A DNA stretch of 64,000 nucleotides from Acidimicrobiia bacterium (GTDB lineage: Bacteria; Actinomycetota; Acidimicrobiia; Acidimicrobiales; Ilumatobacteraceae): NCBI GenBank assembly GCA_009923785.1, contig RFSV01000001.1, positions 1 through 64,000 of the forward strand, in the 5' to 3' direction. The translations under genes were made by a program, and so were the position numbers. Numbering within the stretch: the stretch's first letter is position 1; each line of letters starts with the position of its first letter. A model generated the notes under the pieces. That model worked only from the letters and a program-made list of their open reading frames with translations, made no database searches and had not been told where the DNA came from. Positions 59,521-64,000 of the stretch are shown here, one piece after another.

Positions 59521-59595
59521 ACCCTAATCAAGTGGCTCTCCAGCTTTCCGATCGCTCGGCTTGATGCGAGAAGGACTGCACATTTTCCCTATCGT
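59521..59595. promoter_or_regulatory. Divergent leaderless promoters of the LLM and acyl-CoA synthetase genes
   Basis: TAGGGT on the minus strand (59526-59521) is 6 nt from GTG 59514; TATCGT on the plus strand (59590-59595) is 6 nt from GTG 59602. Confidence 0.6.
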
Positions 59596-59601
59596 CTGCT
59601 C

Positions 59602-61215
59602 GTGAACGAATTCACGGTCGGTGAGATCCACGAGGCAATAGCAGCGACGCGTCCCGACGAGGAGTGCCTCGTCTTTCGCGATCGGCGCCTCACCTGGTCC
59701 GAGATCACCGAGCGAACTCGCCGACTCGGCAACTACCTACGATCGCGAGGGCTTGGTTGCCACACCGAACGCTCTCGTCTTGCTCCTCACGAAAGCGGCC
59801 AGGATCACCTGGCGATCTATCTGCACAACGGGAACGAGTATCTCGAGAGCATGTTGGCCGCGTTCAAATCGCGCGTCGTCCCGTTCAACGTCAACTATCG
59901 CTACGTCGCCGAAGAACTCGTCTATCTGCTGAATGACTCGTCGGCGACGGCCATCGTCTTCCACTCGTCATTCGCGACGACTCTCGCCCAGGTTCGAGAT
60001 CTCACCCCGAAACTCGACGTGCTGATCCAGGTTCCTGACGCGAGCAACGCGCCTCTTCTCGATGGAGCAGTGTGGTACGACGATGCCCTCGCGACCTCGA
60101 GCTCCGAGCCGCTTCCCCCGTCATCTCCTGACGACCTCTACATCTTGTACACCGGGGGAACCACGGGGATGCCCAAAGGGGTCATGTGGCGTCAGGCGGA
60201 CGCGTTGACGGAGTGCTTCGCCGGCTCTCGCGAAGCGTCGTCGATTCCCGAATTCGTAGCAGCCGCCACCGGACGACGGGCTCTGATTCCGCCGCCGTTC
60301 ATGCACGGTGCCGGACACTGGCTCAGCTTCGGAACGTGGAACGCCGGCGGAACTGTTTTCGTCCCATCGGTTCCCGAACGGCTCGACCCGGTCGATATCT
60401 GGACGATCGTCGAACGGGAACGGATCGACTTTCTTCTCATCGTTGGAGATGCCTTTGGGCGACCCTTGCTCGACGAGCTCGACCGGAACTCCTACGACAT
60501 TTCGAGCCTCGCGGTGCTGATATCGGGAGGGGCGGCCTTGTCGGCGCACATGAAGGAAGAGTTCCTTCGCCATCATCCGACACTCACGATCCTCGACGGT
60601 CTCGGCTCGTCGGAAGCCGGTGGCCAGCTCCAACATCTCTCGACCGGCGGCAACGCGTCCACGGGAACCTTCCCATTGGCACCGAACAACCATGTCCTCG
60701 ACGAGAACCTCGCCCGGATCGTCCAGCCCGGCGACGACCACGTGGGCTGGCTGGCGAAGAGCGGTCGACTCGCCCTCGGGTACCTCGGTGACCCAGACAA
60801 GACCGCACGTACGTACCCCGTGATCGATGGCATTCGCTACGTGGTCCCGGGTGACCGTGCCGTTCTCCTCGCTGACAACACGGTTGAACTGCGAGGGCGA
60901 GATTCGGTGACCATCAATTCGGGTGGCGAGAAGATCTTTGCCGAGGAGGTCGAGGCGGCGATCAAACCCCATCCGTCCGTGTTCGACTGCGTGGTGGCCG
61001 GTCGGCGCAGCGAACGGTGGGGAAACGAAGTGGTAGCCGTCGTTCAACTTCGTCCCGGCAGCACCGTCACTCACGACGAATTGAACGCCGAAGCGGCCCG
61101 CCACATCGCTCGCTACAAACTCCCCAAGGACTACGTCTTCGTCGAGCAGATCGTGAGGTCGCCTTCTGGCAAAGCCGACTACCGCTGGGCCAAGAGTGTC
61201 GTCGACCCGACGTAG
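59602..61215 (+). CDS. Acyl-CoA synthetase (AMP-forming)
   Basis: 537 aa, ANL superfamily. The AMP-binding P-loop is YTGGTTGMPKGVMW, then GLGSSEAGG (A5), the Asp of VVPGDRAVLLADN (A7) and the C-terminal lysine in SPSGKADYRWAK (A10). It activates a carboxylic acid to acyl-CoA; chain length is not readable. It is convergent with an acyl-CoA dehydrogenase gene (stops 3 bp apart), which fits beta-oxidation-like metabolism. Confidence 0.9.
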   Translation: MNEFTVGEIHEAIAATRPDEECLVFRDRRLTWSEITERTRRLGNYLRSRGLGCHTERSRLAPHESGQDHLAIYLHNGNEYLESMLAAFKSRVVPFNVNYRYVAEELVYLLNDSSATAIVFHSSFATTLAQVRDLTPKLDVLIQVPDASNAPLLDGAVWYDDALATSSSEPLPPSSPDDLYILYTGGTTGMPKGVMWRQADALTECFAGSREASSIPEFVAAATGRRALIPPPFMHGAGHWLSFGTWNAGGTVFVPSVPERLDPVDIWTIVERERIDFLLIVGDAFGRPLLDELDRNSYDISSLAVLISGGAALSAHMKEEFLRHHPTLTILDGLGSSEAGGQLQHLSTGGNASTGTFPLAPNNHVLDENLARIVQPGDDHVGWLAKSGRLALGYLGDPDKTARTYPVIDGIRYVVPGDRAVLLADNTVELRGRDSVTINSGGEKIFAEEVEAAIKPHPSVFDCVVAGRRSERWGNEVVAVVQLRPGSTVTHDELNAEAARHIARYKLPKDYVFVEQIVRSPSGKADYRWAKSVVDPT

Positions 61216-61218
61216 CGA

Positions 61219-62457
61219 TCAGACGGGAAGATCGCCAGTGGCCAATCGAGTGCTCCCGACGTCGGTGTAGGACTTGATCGTGTTCTCGGCGATGCGCATC
61301 TGGTGAATCTCGTCGGCCCCGTCGGCGAAACGCGCCCAACGCGCGTGTTGGAGCATGTTGGCCAGAGGAGTGTCGGTCGAGTAGCCAAGGGCACCGTGCA
61401 CCTGAATGGCGCGGTCGATGATTCGATTGAGACTGTTGGCGACGAAGTGTTTGGCCATCGACACCTCGGTGCGGAAATCGTCGCCTCGGTCGATCTTGTA
61501 CGCAGCATGGAGCACCATGAGTTTGCACTGGTACAACTCCATCGCCGAATCGGCGATCATCCACTGCACACCTTGTTTCTCAGCGAGATACGAGCCATGC
61601 GAGTAACGCTTCAGGGAGCGGTCGACCATCATGTCGAGGGCCGTCTCGGCCTGGGCGATCCATCGCATGCAATGGGCCAGTCGGGCCGGGCCGAGTCGAT
61701 ACTGCCCGAGTCGGTGACCGTTACCGCGTCCGCCCAGGATCTGCGCATCGTGAACTCGTAGGTCTTCGATCACGATTTCGCTGTGACCTCCAGGCCCGTG
61801 CATGGTTTCGACTTCACGGACGTTGTTCCAACCCTCGGTCGGCAGATCGACGATGAACGCCGTGTTCGCTCCCCGCGAGCCCTCGGGGACGTCCATTTCC
61901 GTGCGAGCGATGAGGATGGCGAACTTGGCCCGATTGGCCCCGGAGATGAACCATTTGTGCCCGTTGATGATCCACTCGTCTCCATCCTTGATGGCGTGAG
62001 TGCGGATCAGCGTCGGGTCGGATCCGGCCACCTCGGGCTCGGTCATGGCGAAGCACGAGGAGCTGACCCCGTCGCACAGTGGCTTCAGATACTTCTGCTT
62101 CTGCTCGTCGGTTCCCCAATGAACCAACGTGTGCATGTTTCCTTCGTCGGGCGCCTGGCAATTGAGGACCCACGGGCCCACACGCGTGCGGGCGGCTTCG
62201 GCCTGAACCATGGCCAAGGCGACGTGGCCAAGACCCATACCACCCCATTCCTTGGGCATGTGAGGAAGCCACAAACCTTCCGACACCGCGAGCTTGCGCA
62301 ATCTGATCAGCTCACCCACGTACGCACGATGAGCGTCGGCGTCCATCTCCTCTCGATGTCCGAACGGCTCGATGGCCGGCCGGATGTGGCCGTCCACGAA
62401 GTCGCGAACTCGGCGTCGGATGTCCTCGTGCTCTGGTGACAAGGTGAAGTCGATCAT
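61219..62457 (-). CDS. Acyl-CoA dehydrogenase
   Basis: 412 aa from ATG 62457 with GGGGG about 8 nt upstream; a longer reading would overlap the menG start on the other strand. Family marks: FTLSPEHEDIRRRVRDFVDGHI, FAMTEPEVAGSDPTLI for flavin and substrate contacts, WIINGHKWFISGA and the C-terminal QVHGALGYSTDTPLA. It oxidises acyl-CoA to enoyl-CoA with FAD. The length and HGPGGHSEI region resemble CaiA/ACAD10-11-like members, so the substrate may be non-standard. Confidence 0.92.
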   Translation of the reverse strand: MIDFTLSPEHEDIRRRVRDFVDGHIRPAIEPFGHREEMDADAHRAYVGELIRLRKLAVSEGLWLPHMPKEWGGMGLGHVALAMVQAEAARTRVGPWVLNCQAPDEGNMHTLVHWGTDEQKQKYLKPLCDGVSSSCFAMTEPEVAGSDPTLIRTHAIKDGDEWIINGHKWFISGANRAKFAILIARTEMDVPEGSRGANTAFIVDLPTEGWNNVREVETMHGPGGHSEIVIEDLRVHDAQILGGRGNGHRLGQYRLGPARLAHCMRWIAQAETALDMMVDRSLKRYSHGSYLAEKQGVQWMIADSAMELYQCKLMVLHAAYKIDRGDDFRTEVSMAKHFVANSLNRIIDRAIQVHGALGYSTDTPLANMLQHARWARFADGADEIHQMRIAENTIKSYTDVGSTRLATGDLPV

Positions 62458-62558
62458 TGCAAATACCCCCACGGGCCGACCGGTGTCGTCCCGACCCCAT
62501 TCTGACCAGCCGTGACCCCTGTCGGCGACCCGAGAGGCACGCGATGGATTCGGCCCCT

Positions 62559-62564
62559 TAGCCT
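62559..62564 (+). promoter_or_regulatory. -10 element TAGCCT for menG
   Basis: Exactly 6 nt before GTG 62571. Confidence 0.55.
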
Positions 62565-62570
62565 GACGGC

Positions 62571-63278
62571 GTGACGAGCGATCGAGCATGGGACACCCCT
62601 GATCTGCCGACCGGTGGCGAGAAGGTCACCGCCGTCCGGTCCATGTTCGACGCCATTGCCCCCCGTTACGACATGGTCAATCGCATCATGACCTTCCGCC
62701 TCGACGTGCGCTGGCGCAAAAAGGCCGTGGCCGAGCTGCGACTTCCGTCGGGCAGCCGCGTGATCGATCTGGCCAGCGGCACCGGCGACCTGTGCATCGA
62801 TCTACGTCGGGCCGGACTTCATCCCTTGTCCTTCGACCTGAGTTTCGGAATGCTGGCCGCCGATCGATCGCACGCTCCTCGATCGCAGGCCGACGTCCTC
62901 CGTCTTCCTCTCGCCGGGGCGTCGGTCGACGGGGCCACGTGCGGTTTCGCTCTGCGGAATCTTGTCGACCTGCCGGCCTTTTTCGACGAGTTGGCCCGGG
63001 TGGTTCGACAGGGCGGGCGAATCGCTCTCCTCGACGTGGGGGTCCCGAGAAATCGTCTCGTGCGATTCGGCCACGGCTTCTATTTCGGCAAAGTGGTTCC
63101 GAGAATCGGAGGACTTCTGTCCGACGGTGCGGCCTATCGATACCTACCGAAGAGCGTTGCGTACCTGCCCGAAGCCGATGTCATGGTCGAACAATTGAAG
63201 TCGGCAGGGTTCTCCGATGCCCAGCACCGAACTTTCTCGGGCGGGATCACCCAACTCTTGACCGCCACCCGGGATTGA
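62571..63278 (+). CDS. menG: Demethylmenaquinone methyltransferase
   Basis: 235 aa. UbiE/MenG signatures: VRSMFDAIAPRYDMVNRIMTF, motif I VIDLASGTGDLCI, FALRNLVDLPAF (the family's RN motif) and a C-terminal KSAGF region. It performs the last methylation of menaquinone synthesis. It is followed 4 bp later by an isochorismate synthase gene, which confirms the pathway. Confidence 0.93.
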   Translation: MTSDRAWDTPDLPTGGEKVTAVRSMFDAIAPRYDMVNRIMTFRLDVRWRKKAVAELRLPSGSRVIDLASGTGDLCIDLRRAGLHPLSFDLSFGMLAADRSHAPRSQADVLRLPLAGASVDGATCGFALRNLVDLPAFFDELARVVRQGGRIALLDVGVPRNRLVRFGHGFYFGKVVPRIGGLLSDGAAYRYLPKSVAYLPEADVMVEQLKSAGFSDAQHRTFSGGITQLLTATRD

Positions 63279-63282
63279 TTCC

Positions 63283-64000
63283 GTGCACGCGCGAACGACA
63301 AGCCTCGAACGCGACGTCGATCTGAACGACATTGCACGAGGCGACGGATATCTCTTCGTTCGCGACGGGATCGGATTCGCCGGACGACAGGTCGCCGCCC
63401 GAGTCGACCCCTCCGAGGCTCTCGATGTACTGCGAACAATCGACCATGACGACGAATCGAACGGCGAGGCCGGACCAATCGCCTTCGGTTCCCTCCCCTT
63501 CCTCGAATCCGACGGCGGTTACTTGGTGATACCGCACGTGGTCGTGCGCAAGACCGAGTCCGGTCGCACGTGGCTGACGACCATCGGTGACGCAAACGTC
63601 GACGATCTCCTCCCTTTGTCGAGACCGACGCCGACGTCCTCACGTTTCGTGGTGGAGCCCGTTCTCCCTGTGGAGCGCTATCGATCAGCAGTCGAGGCGG
63701 CCCGTGACGCGGTGCGACGGGGAGATCTCGTGAAGGCCGTGATCGCACGGGAACTGATGGTGACTTCCGACGACCCGATCGACGTACACGCCGTTCTGCT
63801 TCGACTGAGAGCCTCCTTCGGCTCGAGTTATCGCTATTCGTTCGACGGCCTCATCGGCGCGTCACCCGAGCTCCTCGTCTCGATCAGCGATGACATGGTT
63901 CGATCCCATCCACTCGCCGGCACCACTCCCCGAACCGGCGATCCCGAGGTCGATGCCGAACTGGGCCGAGCACTCGTGGACAGCGTGAAGGACCAGATCG
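63283..64000 (+). CDS. menF: Isochorismate synthase, N-terminal part (runs off the right edge)
   Basis: I translated this open frame: GTG 63283, about 239 codons to the window end, no stop. It shows the chorismate-binding family: VERYRSAVEAARDAVRRGDLVKAVIAREL, then LIGASPELLVS and SHPLAGTTPRTGDPEVDAE as in MenF/EntC. The conserved Lys of VKAVIARE activates water in isochorismate synthases. The catalytic Glu and metal site lie outside. Its position behind menG favours menaquinone rather than siderophore or tryptophan synthesis. Confidence 0.85.
   Translation, partial: MHARTTSLERDVDLNDIARGDGYLFVRDGIGFAGRQVAARVDPSEALDVLRTIDHDDESNGEAGPIAFGSLPFLESDGGYLVIPHVVVRKTESGRTWLTTIGDANVDDLLPLSRPTPTSSRFVVEPVLPVERYRSAVEAARDAVRRGDLVKAVIARELMVTSDDPIDVHAVLLRLRASFGSSYRYSFDGLIGASPELLVSISDDMVRSHPLAGTTPRTGDPEVDAELGRALVDSVKDQI

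Noticed and set aside
1-64000. Mobile elements, prophage or CRISPR
   Set aside because: No transposase, integrase, att-like duplication or spaced direct repeats were found; the tRNA genes are not flanked by integrases.

Overview
The window looks like the chromosome of an actinobacterium, most likely of an Acidimicrobiia-type lineage (my inference). The sequence is GC-rich, GTG and TTG starts are common, and genes are packed with 4-bp ATGA/GTGA overlaps. There are three F420-type luciferase-like oxidoreductases, a PdtaR-type ANTAR regulator and an MtrAB/LpqB-like signalling set. The block coaE-uvrB-uvrA-uvrC-rapZ-gap-pgk-tpiA-secG follows actinobacterial order. I see no insertion sequence, prophage or CRISPR array. 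No gene-free stretch exceeds 300 bases; the longest are 54265-54548 and 43052-43289.

Layout. 1-9982 is a catabolic region: a partial cytochrome P450, hydrolase, LLM oxidoreductase and SDR read leftwards; then a VOC/bicupin protein, a sulfatase, an SDR-like/SDR pair, and a Rieske oxygenase overlapping thrH. 9983-18893 holds a secreted trypsin-like protease, tRNA-Leu, secG, a complete oligopeptide ABC transporter and tpiA. 18883-31149 is glycolysis (tpiA, pgk, gap), rapZ, then uvrC, uvrA, uvrB and coaE, interrupted by a methyltransferase/LLM pair and lacking yvcK and whiA. 31228-37556 holds a NarL-type regulator, rpsA, a methyltransferase, polA, pdtaR and a small coiled-coil protein. An unusual tRNA lies at 37612-37684. 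37789-42587 is the type II fatty acid cluster fabD-fabH-fabG-acpP-fabF, with convergent fabZ and bcp. 43290-48122 has a small Cys-rich protein, a fasciclin lipoprotein and trpC-trpF-trpB-trpA behind a small monooxygenase-like gene. 48223-57449 holds glyS, recO, two divergent cis-prenyltransferase genes, dinG, the response regulator/kinase/GerMN set and era. 57558-64000 has a membrane protein, a MaoC hydratase, an LLM enzyme, an acyl-CoA synthetase and dehydrogenase, menG and the start of menF.

Two observations stand out. (1) Two cis-prenyltransferase homologues are divergently transcribed 41 bp apart. One keeps the catalytic Asp but lacks the C-terminal RxG tail and the distal Glu; the other lacks the Asp but keeps the Glu and the RxG tail. 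This is the division of labour of the eukaryotic DHDDS/NgBR enzyme, so I propose a bacterial heteromeric undecaprenyl diphosphate synthase. (2) More than 25 genes carry a TAnnnT-like -10 hexamer 5-8 nt (usually 6) before the start codon, implying widespread leaderless transcription; this fixes many starts. Also notable: FabD fused to a lysine-less biotinyl-like domain, an anomalous short-variable-loop tRNA, and convergent genes whose stop codons abut as TGATCA.
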